Below, one piece after another: positions 17,690 through 25,437 of a DNA stretch of 46,064 nucleotides. The stretch's first letter is position 1; every line of letters begins with the position of its first letter. This DNA comes from CAVQGF01 sp045807945 (lineage in GTDB: Bacteria > Acidobacteriota > Terriglobia > Terriglobales > Acidobacteriaceae). Below the pieces are notes generated by a model. The model searched no databases and was not told the origin of the DNA. It was given only the letters and a program-made list of their open reading frames with translations. A program made the position numbers and the translations under genes. The stretch is from the NCBI GenBank assembly GCA_045807945.1, contig JBJMGI010000023.1, positions 1 to 46,064 of the forward strand. The letters run 5' to 3'.

Positions 17690-18961
17690 CTAGACCTCTG
17701 CTCTGACTAAATCCGCCAGAGTTTCCCTGCGCCGAATCACCTTAAACGTCTTGCCCTCAACCAGCACCTCCGAGGCGCGCGGACGCGAGTTGTAGTTCGA
17801 TGCCAGCGACATGCCATAAGCGCCCGCATCGCGGATCGCAAGCAGCTCGCCTTCGTTTGTTTGCGGCAGCCTGCGGTCGCGTGCAAAGAAGTCGCCGCTC
17901 TCACAGATTGGTCCGACCACGTCCACTGTCTCGGATTTGCGTCCCGCGTGGCGCGACACCGGCACGATCTCATGATGTGAGTTGTAGAGCGAGGGGCGGA
18001 TCAGGTCGTTCATTCCCGCGTCCACCACCAGGAATTTTTTGCGCCCGTTTTGCTTGCGATATAGGACACGGGTAAGTAGCACACCCGCTCTGCCCACGAG
18101 CGCGCGCCCGGGCTCCAGCAACAGGTGGTCGCATTCTCCCGCCAGCGGCTTCAGGATCGCCTGCGCGTACTTCTGTGCGACGGAATTGAAATCGTTTCGC
18201 TGCGCGCGGAAGTAATCAATGCCGAGTCCGCCGCCCGCATCGACGAAATCGATATCGTGACCATCATCACGAAGCTGCTGCATCAGTCGCGCAACCCGCT
18301 TCATGGTTGCCGTGAATGGAGCCAGGTCGGTGATCTGCGAACCGATATGTACGCTGATCCCAGCAACTTCGAGATGTTTATGCTTCGCAGCTTTTCGGTA
18401 CAGCTCACCGGCGTTGCGAATGGGCACCCCGAACTTGTGCTCCCGCAATCCGGTAGATATATAAGGATGCGTCTTCGCGGGCACATCCGGATTCACGCGA
18501 AATGCTATCTGCGCGCGCGTCTTCAAACGCTCGGCACGTTCGGCAAGGACCGCCATCTCATCTTCGCTCTCTAGATTGAAGAGCATGATCCCCGCGTTCA
18601 ACGCCGCGTCCATCTCGTCGGCCGTCTTGCCCACTCCCGAGAAAACCACTTTGCCTGCCACCCGGCGTTCCGCGCGCAGCACGCGCTCCAGCTCGCCGCC
18701 TGAGACCACGTCGAATCCCGCGCCGCTCCGCGCCAGCAATCGCAAAATAGAAATGTTCGAATTCGCCTTCACCGAGTAGCAGATGGTGTGTGGCACTCTC
18801 GCGAATGCCTCGTCCAGCACTTGGAAGCGTTCACGGATCGAACTCGCCGAATAAACGTAGAGAGGAGTGCCATACTGCCGCGCCAGTTGCGCCAGCGACA
18901 CGTCTTCGCAGTGCAGGGTAGCCATGCTGCCGCGCGAAGTGAAAGGACTCTTCAGGACCAT
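17690..18961 (-). CDS. lysA: Diaminopimelate decarboxylase
   Basis: This is the last enzyme of lysine synthesis, converting meso-diaminopimelate to lysine with PLP. The 423-residue protein shows the fold-III barrel with the PLP lysine K65 in ICYSVKANSN, HIGSQITDLAPF, VDAGGGLGIDYF, LLLEPGRALVG, and the C-terminal active-site cysteine in GPICESGDFFARDR, followed by DAGAYGMSLASNYN. I used the ATG at 18961; an in-frame ATG at 18925 is also possible, and neither has a strong ribosome site. It lies 13 bases downstream of the phosphatase gene on the same strand. Confidence 0.96.
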   Translation of the reverse strand: MVLKSPFTSRGSMATLHCEDVSLAQLARQYGTPLYVYSASSIRERFQVLDEAFARVPHTICYSVKANSNISILRLLARSGAGFDVVSGGELERVLRAERRVAGKVVFSGVGKTADEMDAALNAGIMLFNLESEDEMAVLAERAERLKTRAQIAFRVNPDVPAKTHPYISTGLREHKFGVPIRNAGELYRKAAKHKHLEVAGISVHIGSQITDLAPFTATMKRVARLMQQLRDDGHDIDFVDAGGGLGIDYFRAQRNDFNSVAQKYAQAILKPLAGECDHLLLEPGRALVGRAGVLLTRVLYRKQNGRKKFLVVDAGMNDLIRPSLYNSHHEIVPVSRHAGRKSETVDVVGPICESGDFFARDRRLPQTNEGELLAIRDAGAYGMSLASNYNSRPRASEVLVEGKTFKVIRRRETLADLVRAEV

Positions 18962-18974
18962 TCTGATCGGAAGC

Positions 18975-20744
18975 TTACGCCGGGCGGAAATCTTTGGATA
19001 TCTTCAGTACGACCACGGTCTCATCGTCGAACAGATCGCAGCCGTCACAAAATTCGCGCACGCCTTTGAATATCGCGTCTGCGATCTGCTTTGCCGATTT
19101 CTGATGGTTCGCCGCTACGATCTTCTCGATCCGCGCGCGACCAAAAGTCTCCAGCGCAGGATTCGCTGCATCGCTGATCCCGTCGCTGAAGAAGACGAAG
19201 ACATCACCCGGCGAGACGTGGATATCCAGCTCTTCGAACGTCGCATCTTCGAAGGGCCCCAGCGGCAATCCCGTAGCCTGCACGATCTCTGTTTTCCCGC
19301 CGCCCTGGCTGTAGATCGGCCGCGGCAATCCCGAGTTCGCGATGCGCAGTATGCCCTGCGCTCCGTCCCACAGGGCATAGATCATTGAGATGTATTGCGC
19401 GCTGATCGGCCGCTCACTCAGTGCCGTGTTCACAAGCGACAGCATCTCTGCCGGCGAGGGTTCGCTATCGGCGGCCGAGCGCAGGATTCCCGCGACCAGC
19501 GCCGCATACAGCGCGGCCGGTGCTCCCTTACCGCTCACGTCTCCGATCATGACGGCCGTCGAGTCACCCGAGTATTGCAGGAACTCGTACATGTCTCCGG
19601 AGATGGTGCGCGCCGGAAGGAACTTCGCCGCCACCTCTGCGCCGCGGAGTCTCGGCAGCTCTTGGGGCAGCAGGCGCAGTTGGATCTCGCGTGCCATATC
19701 GAGCTCGTGCTCCAAGCGCGCTTCTTGCTTGGCGATGCGTTCGTACAGCCGCGCATTCTCGATAGCGATCGCGAGCTGCGCGGCAAGTGTCGTCATCGTG
19801 CGCTTGTGGTCTTCGGTGAAGTAATTTCGTCGCGTGTGCTCCAGGTCGAGCACTCCGATGACGGCGCCTTTATGGATCAGCGGCACGCACAGCTCCGATT
19901 TCGTCTCCGGATTCGCCATGATGTACCGCGGATCTTTGCTGACGTCCGGCACCACGATCGCCTGCTTCAATTGCGCAGCCGCACCGACCAACCCACGCCC
20001 GAGGGGGATATCGTGCTTGAGCTGTATGTTCTCTTTGAAACGCAGCGAGAAGCGGTGCACCAGATTCTGCCCGGTGCCATCGAGCAGCAGGATGCTGAAC
20101 ATCTGGTAGTCGATCAATCGCGTGAGCGTTTCTGCAATACTCTGCATCAGCTCGTCGAGATTCAGAATTGACGTGAGATCGCGGCTTATCTCGTTCAGCA
20201 GTGTGAGCGTCTGCGCTTGTCTAGATACGCGCGTGTACAATCGCGCATTTTCAATACCGGAAGCGATGCGCGAAGCCACCAGCGTGAGCAGCCGGCTGTG
20301 TTCTTCGGTGAAGTACCCGGGCTGAGGAGCTTCCAGGTCGATCACTCCGATTACCTTGTTCTTCACGATCAGCGGCACAGCGAGCTCAGAGCGAACGCCT
20401 TCTACTCCCTTGATGTAGTTCTGGTCCGCGGAAACATCGTTCACCAGCACGGCTTCACGGCTCTGGGCCGCGCGTCCGGTCACGCCTTCTCCCACTTTCA
20501 CGCGCAGGCGCTCAGCGAACTCAGGCGGATGGCCGATCTGGAAGCGTATGCGCAGCTCCTGCGTTTTCTCATTGAGCAGCATGATCGCGAAGATCTCGTA
20601 CTCGATGGCGCGATGCACCAGCTCGGCCGTGCGGAGAAGGAGCGCGTCGAGGTCCAGAGTGGTGTTCACCACGTCCGCCACTTCGACCAGAAACTGGTCG
20701 AGTTGGAAGGGGGCGGTGGCGGATTGTGTCGCGCTCGGAGTCAT
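18975..20744 (-). CDS. GAF-GAF-SpoIIE serine phosphatase (RsbU-like)
   Basis: This is a 589-residue cytoplasmic signalling protein. Two tandem GAF domains (about residues 20-165 and 190-335) share the repeated pattern ELAVPLIVKNKVIGVIDLEA and ELCVPLIHKGAVIGVLDLEH, so they probably arose by duplication. A short coiled linker (LEHELDMAREIQLRLLP) leads to a PP2C/SpoIIE phosphatase domain with metal-binding motifs MIGDVSGKGAPAALYAAL and FVFFSDGISDAANP and the terminal DDETVVVLK. Such proteins dephosphorylate anti-sigma-factor antagonists in partner-switching stress pathways. No kinase or antagonist gene lies nearby, so its target is elsewhere. GGAG precedes the ATG by about eight bases. Confidence 0.94.
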   Translation of the reverse strand: MTPSATQSATAPFQLDQFLVEVADVVNTTLDLDALLLRTAELVHRAIEYEIFAIMLLNEKTQELRIRFQIGHPPEFAERLRVKVGEGVTGRAAQSREAVLVNDVSADQNYIKGVEGVRSELAVPLIVKNKVIGVIDLEAPQPGYFTEEHSRLLTLVASRIASGIENARLYTRVSRQAQTLTLLNEISRDLTSILNLDELMQSIAETLTRLIDYQMFSILLLDGTGQNLVHRFSLRFKENIQLKHDIPLGRGLVGAAAQLKQAIVVPDVSKDPRYIMANPETKSELCVPLIHKGAVIGVLDLEHTRRNYFTEDHKRTMTTLAAQLAIAIENARLYERIAKQEARLEHELDMAREIQLRLLPQELPRLRGAEVAAKFLPARTISGDMYEFLQYSGDSTAVMIGDVSGKGAPAALYAALVAGILRSAADSEPSPAEMLSLVNTALSERPISAQYISMIYALWDGAQGILRIANSGLPRPIYSQGGGKTEIVQATGLPLGPFEDATFEELDIHVSPGDVFVFFSDGISDAANPALETFGRARIEKIVAANHQKSAKQIADAIFKGVREFCDGCDLFDDETVVVLKISKDFRPA

Positions 20745-20835
20745 GGATATGTCTCCATGATAACAGGTGATTTTAGGGGTTCAGAGGAAGGTAAATGGCG
20801 TGTGAACAAGCGGTTGCGAGCAGATGAAGGACTTC

Positions 20836-21543
20836 TTACCCGCGCAGTTCGTGGATGATCTGCACGGCGGAGCTCGTGCCGATTCGGTTAGCGCCGGCGG
20901 CCACCATAGCGGCCACTTCGGCAGTCCGGCGGATGCCGCCCGAGGCTTTCACCCCCGCACGATCCCCGACTACGCCGCGCATCAGTGCGACGTCGTCAGT
21001 GGTCGCTCCGCCGCCGAACCATCCGGTGGAGGTCTTCACGAAATCCGCACCGCCCAACAGCGAGAGCTCGCATGCCAGGATTTTTTCTTCCATCGTCAGC
21101 AGTCCGGCTTCAATGATCACCTTCAGGATTGCGCCGCCAGCGTGCGCAACCTCCGCCACTCCGCGAATGTCGAGCTGCACGCGATTGCGGTCGCCTGACT
21201 TCAGCGCTCCGTTGTTAATGACCATGTCGATTTCTTGCGCGCCGGCGCGCAGCGCCTCTTCCGTCTCGAAGCGCTTCGTCGAAGTCAGGGAAGCGCCCAG
21301 CGGAAATCCGATCGGCGTCCCTACCTTTACGGAACTTCCTTGCAAGATAGAAGCTGCCAATGACGTGTAGCTGGGGTGAACGAATGCGCTGCAGAAGCCA
21401 AAGCTCAGGGCTTCCTCACAGAGTTGAATCACTTGTTCACGTGAAGTTTCAGGCTTGAGGAGAGTGTGATCGATGATGGAAGCGACAGCCTTCCAGTCTT
21501 TTGTATCAATGCTCGGACTTGTGAGTATCGAAGACGAAGCCAT
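20836..21543 (-). CDS. deoC: Deoxyribose-phosphate aldolase
   Basis: This is a 235-residue class I aldolase that splits 2-deoxyribose 5-phosphate into glyceraldehyde 3-phosphate and acetaldehyde. The Schiff-base lysine is K170 in DFVKTSTGWFGGGAT, and the assisting lysine is K199 in GVKASGGIRRTAEV. The conserved IDHTLLKPE, VGTPIGFPLGA, EIDMVINNGALKSGD and KVIIEAGLL segments are all present. It is encoded alone, 91 bases upstream of the phosphatase gene. Confidence 0.97.
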   Translation of the reverse strand: MASSSILTSPSIDTKDWKAVASIIDHTLLKPETSREQVIQLCEEALSFGFCSAFVHPSYTSLAASILQGSSVKVGTPIGFPLGASLTSTKRFETEEALRAGAQEIDMVINNGALKSGDRNRVQLDIRGVAEVAHAGGAILKVIIEAGLLTMEEKILACELSLLGGADFVKTSTGWFGGGATTDDVALMRGVVGDRAGVKASGGIRRTAEVAAMVAAGANRIGTSSAVQIIHELRG

Positions 21544-21590
21544 AGCAATGAACGCAGCCTGATTCTAGCACCGCATTACAAACGCGGCGA

Positions 21591-22052
21591 TTATTTCCTG
21601 CGGCCCGCGCCAGCAAGCGCCTTTCTGGAATCTGCTTCCGCCGAAGTCGCCGGCGTCTTCTGTTCTGATGCAGCAGGCGAGGGAAGATATACCTTCTTCG
21701 TCTGCGTGTAGTGCATCGAGCGCCGCAGTATCAGCATGGAAACGCCGCTAATGATGGAGATGAACCAGACGGCTGCAACGAGGTCCAAGACCGGCGCGCC
21801 AACCTTGCCAAAGATCAGCCCCGAATGCAGATCGGTGACGACAATGTCGGCTCTAACGGCGCTTCCATCTTGCGGCCGATAGCCATTCGGCAGCCAACTG
21901 CGTGAAACATTCCGCTCCTCCAACCGCAGCCCCTCGCGATGGTTGATCATCACCCCCGTCGCTGCGATGAGCATGAAATACAGGGCCGCCGAGAGCCCCA
22001 CCCATATGTGGAGCTTGCGCATAAAACGAAGAAGGCGTCGGCGAATGGTCAT
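21591..22052 (-). CDS. PepSY-associated membrane-helix protein
   Basis: This 153-residue membrane protein begins with RRRLLRFMRKLHIWVGLSAALYFMLIAATGVMINHREGL, the conserved first helix and His-containing loop of PepSY-associated TM proteins, and has a second helix near residues 88-108 (LDLVAAVWFISIISGVSMLILRR). The C-terminal 35 residues are soluble and Ala/Lys-rich. Larger relatives often act as ferric-siderophore reductases or accessory proteins in iron uptake; this is a short form with two helices. A Fur-box-like palindrome sits 13 to 41 bases before its start codon, which supports an iron-related role (inference). Confidence 0.8.
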   Translation of the reverse strand: MTIRRRLLRFMRKLHIWVGLSAALYFMLIAATGVMINHREGLRLEERNVSRSWLPNGYRPQDGSAVRADIVVTDLHSGLIFGKVGAPVLDLVAAVWFISIISGVSMLILRRSMHYTQTKKVYLPSPAASEQKTPATSAEADSRKALAGAGRRK

Positions 22053-22064
22053 TGTGAGCGGAAA

Positions 22065-22093
22065 TTGAAAATGAAATTGAAATTCATTTTCAA
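22065..22093. promoter_or_regulatory. Fur-box-like palindrome
   Basis: The arms TTGAAAATGAA (22065-22075) and TTCATTTTCAA (22083-22093) are perfect reverse complements around a seven-base spacer. Inside, 22073-22091 (GAAATTGAAATTCATTTTC) agrees with the classical 19-base Fur box at 14 positions, and GAAATTGAAA is repeated at 22061 and 22073, giving overlapping hexamer units. It lies in the divergent promoter region between the PepSY protein and the YpdA-like reductase and is much closer to the former. Confidence 0.65.
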
Positions 22094-22158
22094 TATCATA
22101 AGTTTAAACTGCCCATCAGCAAGGGTCAAGAAAATCCCTCACGCTACAATCGAAACCG

Positions 22159-23151
22159 ATGGAGACTTTTGACCTCTGCGTCATCGGCGCCGGCCCGACC
22201 GGCATGGCCTGCGCCATCGAGGCGCAGCGCGCCGGCTTCCGGGCCGTGCTCATCGAGAAGGGCTGCTTGGTCAACTCCATCTTTCACTACCCGGCGAACA
22301 TGGTCTTCTTCACCACGCCTGAGCTGCTCGAGATCGGCGATATCCCATTCCCCAGCGCCCACCAGAAGCCGAATCGCCAGGAGGCGCTCGAGTACTATCG
22401 CAACGTCGCCGAGCACTACGAACTCGACGTCCGCCAATACCAGCGTGTCATGACGGTCGCGGGGAGCGACGGCGCTTTCGTCCTCAGCACAGAAGACGCG
22501 CACAAGCGCACGCACGAATACCGCGCGCGCAAGATCGTGCTCGCGACCGGCTATTACGACCTGCCGAACATCATGAACATCCGTGGCGAGAGCCTGCCCA
22601 AGGTCTTCCACTACTACCAGGAGCCGCACCCGTTCTACGACACCGATGTCCTGATCGTCGGCGCAAAAAATTCCGCCGCCATTGCCGCACTGGAATTATG
22701 GCGACGCGGCGCCCGCGTCACCATAGTGCATCGCGGCCCGGGCATTCACGACAACGTGAAGTATTGGATCAAGCCCGATATCGAAAACCGCATCAAGGCC
22801 GGGGAGGTAAAAGCACACTTCAACAGCACGGTGAAGGAGATCGGGGAAGATTACGTGATTTTGCAAACTCCGAACGGCGAACTGCGCCTACCGAACGATT
22901 TCGTTTTCGCGCTCACCGGCTATCATCCCGATTTCGATTTCTTGCGCGCGATTGGCGTCGAATTCTCGAAGAACGGCGCAGAAATGCGCCCGGTCTCGGA
23001 TCCTGAAACTTTGGAAAGCAATATTCCTGGTGTGTATCTGGCGGGAGTGATCGTTGCAGGTTCGAAGACCAGTGAGATCTTCATCGAGAACGGCCGGTTC
23101 CACGGTCAGCAGATCGCCGCTGACCTACAACGCAAACTCAAGAAAGCGTGA
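22159..23151 (+). CDS. YpdA-like FAD/NADPH disulfide reductase
   Basis: This 330-residue flavoprotein has an N-terminal FAD-binding fold (LCVIGAGPTGMACAIEAQRA), a long second segment with NMVFFTTPELLEIGD, a central NADPH-binding fold (VLIVGAKNSAAIAALELWRR with VTIVHRGP) and the closing GVYLAGVIVAGSKTSEIFIENG. The GAKNSA loop, the FFTTPELLEIG segment and the absence of a CxxC pair distinguish it from thioredoxin reductase and match YpdA (Bdr), which reduces bacillithiol disulfide. Bacillithiol synthesis genes are not in the window, so the substrate remains an inference. Its last 14 bases overlap the end of the convergent cyaY gene. Confidence 0.88.
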   Translation: METFDLCVIGAGPTGMACAIEAQRAGFRAVLIEKGCLVNSIFHYPANMVFFTTPELLEIGDIPFPSAHQKPNRQEALEYYRNVAEHYELDVRQYQRVMTVAGSDGAFVLSTEDAHKRTHEYRARKIVLATGYYDLPNIMNIRGESLPKVFHYYQEPHPFYDTDVLIVGAKNSAAIAALELWRRGARVTIVHRGPGIHDNVKYWIKPDIENRIKAGEVKAHFNSTVKEIGEDYVILQTPNGELRLPNDFVFALTGYHPDFDFLRAIGVEFSKNGAEMRPVSDPETLESNIPGVYLAGVIVAGSKTSEIFIENGRFHGQQIAADLQRKLKKA

Positions 23152-23470
23152 CTGCTTCTTCACCCAGCTGCTGATTGATCAACCGTGTCATCAGCGCCTT
23201 CATGTTCTCGCCTGTCTTCACGAGAACGAAATCAGAAGCCGCTTCCGACCAATCCAGTTTGAAGCTCGTAGAAAGCGCGGAGATCCATATCTGCTTCACC
23301 GGAGCATTCGGCGATATAACGAACGTTCCCGGCGGGTCTTCGAAGTTCACCTTCAGCGCGCCGGCGTTCTCTTCCACTTCAATCTCGGAAGACTCTTCCG
23401 CGCGCATCAGACTTCGCTTCAACGAGTCGAGTGCCTGGTCGGCGTGCCGCCGAAATTCTTGCTCGTCCAT
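23138..23470 (-). CDS. cyaY: Frataxin/CyaY-like iron-binding protein
   Basis: This is a 110-residue frataxin-fold protein: an acidic N-terminal helix (MDEQEFRRHADQALDSLKRS), an acidic strand region (SSEIEVEENAGALKVNFED), then the conserved sheet FVISPNAPVKQIWISALST followed by FKLDW and a C-terminal helix (MKALMTRLINQQLG). The KQIWIS strand is the frataxin hallmark. Frataxins bind iron on the acidic ridge and modulate Fe-S cluster assembly by the cysteine desulfurase complex. It lies nine bases after the GH99-like gene on the same strand and overlaps the ypdA-like gene tail to tail. Confidence 0.87.
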   Translation of the reverse strand: MDEQEFRRHADQALDSLKRSLMRAEESSEIEVEENAGALKVNFEDPPGTFVISPNAPVKQIWISALSTSFKLDWSEAASDFVLVKTGENMKALMTRLINQQLGEEAVTLS

Positions 23471-23479
23471 GCCTCAAGT

Positions 23480-24457
23480 CTAGCAGTGTGGGACGCCGCG
23501 CTCGATCGCGGTGCCTTCCTCATAGTCGTTCCACGTGACGACCATCAAGAAGGGAAGCGGGTTCGACTCGGGATAATAGCGGCGGAAGACGCGCAGCGAA
23601 TCCTCGAATGTCTTCCCGCAACGGGGATCGATGTGGCGGTTCCGGCTCCACGACGCCTTCGAGTCATCGAAGCCCGGCCACGCCGCGCCGACGGCGAGCT
23701 TGTCCGGATACTTCGAACTCATTTTCGAATAGAAGTAATTCAGGTAGCCCTCGCCCCAATCGTGACCATCGGAGGCCCAGCCGTGGTCGGGCTTCACCCA
23801 TGCATAGAAGCCATCCATCACATTCGCTTTTTCCGGCGCCAAGTCCTTGTAAAGCAGCAGTGGCTGCGGGCTCCACGAAGCCATCGCCTGGCGCACGCGC
23901 TTCCAATCTGTTTTGCCGCCCTTGTTGAAGATGAAGATCACTGGGCGGTCACGGTAACTCAGGTAAGCCGACGAGCCGGGCGCTTGCGGCGCGATGTAAT
24001 GCTCCCAGGCGTACGTCAGATCGTGGATGGCTTCGTCCGTCGAGTGCTGCTGGTCTTCGCTCTCGTCGTACATCAGCGCGACGCGGAAATCTTTTTCCGC
24101 GGCCAACGATTGCAGCAGTGCGTAGCTGCGGTCCTCAAAATCTTTTCCCGGACCGTACCAGTTCACTACGAAGCCACGGATTCCGAGGTTCTTGGCTTCG
24201 TCTATTTGTCGATCCAGCGTCACCCGGTCAAGCGAGGAATATCCCACATTGATGTGGCTGGGCTTCCCGAACCACGGCTGGTACGCCGCCAGCATCATGG
24301 GCTGGCCCTCGGGCGCGCGCAGGTCCGCGCGCTTTAGCGTCTGCGCCCCATTCTGTTTTGGACATCCGGTCATCAAGAGCAGCGCCGCCGAGGCGCAAAG
24401 CAGCCCCGCCACGCGGCATTTGCCCGTTAGAAGTTGAAAAAATCTGCAGAGACTCAC
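23480..24457 (-). CDS. GH99/GH71-like lipoprotein
   Basis: This protein of about 325 residues has a lipoprotein signal (hydrophobic LLCASAALLLMTGC, with Cys32 as the lipid site) and a TIM-barrel-like body recalling GH99/GH71-type enzymes: MLAAYQPWFG, DEAKNLGIRGFVVNWYGPGK, KDFRVALMYDESED, DRPVIFIFN and FLMVVTWNDYEEGTAIE near the end. GH99 enzymes cleave internal alpha-mannosidic bonds; this homologue's substrate is unknown. Export and lipidation would place it facing the periplasm or surface. The start is GTG 24457 with no clear ribosome site; a GTG at codon 16 would still keep the lipobox. cyaY follows nine bases later. Confidence 0.8.
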   Translation of the reverse strand: MSLCRFFQLLTGKCRVAGLLCASAALLLMTGCPKQNGAQTLKRADLRAPEGQPMMLAAYQPWFGKPSHINVGYSSLDRVTLDRQIDEAKNLGIRGFVVNWYGPGKDFEDRSYALLQSLAAEKDFRVALMYDESEDQQHSTDEAIHDLTYAWEHYIAPQAPGSSAYLSYRDRPVIFIFNKGGKTDWKRVRQAMASWSPQPLLLYKDLAPEKANVMDGFYAWVKPDHGWASDGHDWGEGYLNYFYSKMSSKYPDKLAVGAAWPGFDDSKASWSRNRHIDPRCGKTFEDSLRVFRRYYPESNPLPFLMVVTWNDYEEGTAIERGVPHC

Positions 24458-24564
24458 CCGAACTTCGATGAAGATTCACTCGAAGATGTTGTTTTCAGCA
24501 GTTCGGACGCATGTGACGTCATTCAGCAGCAAACCTCTGGCCTGCTTCGCGCTTCAGTCAGAAC

Positions 24565-25437
24565 ATGCGCATCCTGCTCATCGGCTCCGAAGGGCAACTC
24601 GCGCGCGACCTGGCCATTGCGCTGTCGCAGCATGAGCTTGTCTCGCGTTCGCATCGAGAGCTCGAGATCCGGGATGCCCTGGCCGTGCAACAAGTCGTAA
24701 ACGAGGTCGCGCCCGCTTGCATCATCAACACCGCGGCGTACCATCGCGTAGATGAATGCGAGGATCGTCCCGAGCTTGCGTTCGCGGTGAACGCCGTGGG
24801 TGCTTACAATTTCGCCCGCGCCGCTCAAGAACACGGAGTAAAGCTCGTGCACTTCAGTACTGACTTCGTCTTCGACGGGAAAAAGCGCACTCCATACACC
24901 GAGGCCGACCGCCCCAATCCACTCTCGGTGTACGGCATGTCGAAGTGGGCAGGGGAGCGCCTCATCGAGCGTTACTGTGAGAAGCACTACGTTATCCGTA
25001 CAAGCGGGCTCTACGGCACCGGCGGCAGTGCCAGCAAGGGTGGGAACTTCGTGCGCAGCATCTTGCGCGCCGCGGAGCACGGAAAGCCGCTCCACGTCGT
25101 CAACGACCAAACTATTACACCCACCAGTACGGCTGATCTCGCGGAGAAAGTTGCGCAGTTGCTGGAGCACGAAAGCTACGGCATCTACCACATGACCAAT
25201 ACAGGCGAGTGCTCGTGGTTCGACTTCGCGAAAGAAGTTCTGCGCCTCGCGGGCGTATCAGCCGAGATTACGCCGGTGACTTCGGAAGAGTACGGAGCGA
25301 AAGCACAGCGGCCAGCCTACTCCGTCCTCGATAACACCCGTATGCGGGCTCTGGGAGTAGAAGAGTTCGGGCCGTGGCAGTCCGCGCTCGCGGAATTCAT
25401 CAAAGAAGAACAGCCGCGACTTCGTTCCGCGGCCTAA
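24565..25437 (+). CDS. rfbD: dTDP-4-dehydrorhamnose reductase
   Basis: This is a 290-residue NADPH-dependent short-chain-type reductase making dTDP-L-rhamnose. It shows the Rossmann start MRILLIGSEGQLARDLA, INTAAYHRVDECEDRPELAF, VHFSTDFVFDGKKRTPYTE, catalytic Y123 and K127 in SVYGMSKWAGE, and VNDQTITPTSTADLA. Its stop codon overlaps the end of the convergent rfbB by four bases. Having it on the opposite strand to rfbB and rfbA is unusual. Confidence 0.96.
   Translation: MRILLIGSEGQLARDLAIALSQHELVSRSHRELEIRDALAVQQVVNEVAPACIINTAAYHRVDECEDRPELAFAVNAVGAYNFARAAQEHGVKLVHFSTDFVFDGKKRTPYTEADRPNPLSVYGMSKWAGERLIERYCEKHYVIRTSGLYGTGGSASKGGNFVRSILRAAEHGKPLHVVNDQTITPTSTADLAEKVAQLLEHESYGIYHMTNTGECSWFDFAKEVLRLAGVSAEITPVTSEEYGAKAQRPAYSVLDNTRMRALGVEEFGPWQSALAEFIKEEQPRLRSAA

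Noticed and set aside
23054..24337. Open frame of 427 codons on the plus strand, antisense to cyaY and the GH99-like gene
   Set aside because: Its translation is Arg/His/Val-rich with no recognisable motif, while the opposite strand encodes a lipoprotein and frataxin with clear signatures.
24514..24521. Palindrome TGACGTCA upstream of rfbD
   Set aside because: Only eight bases long and found singly; too short to call an operator.
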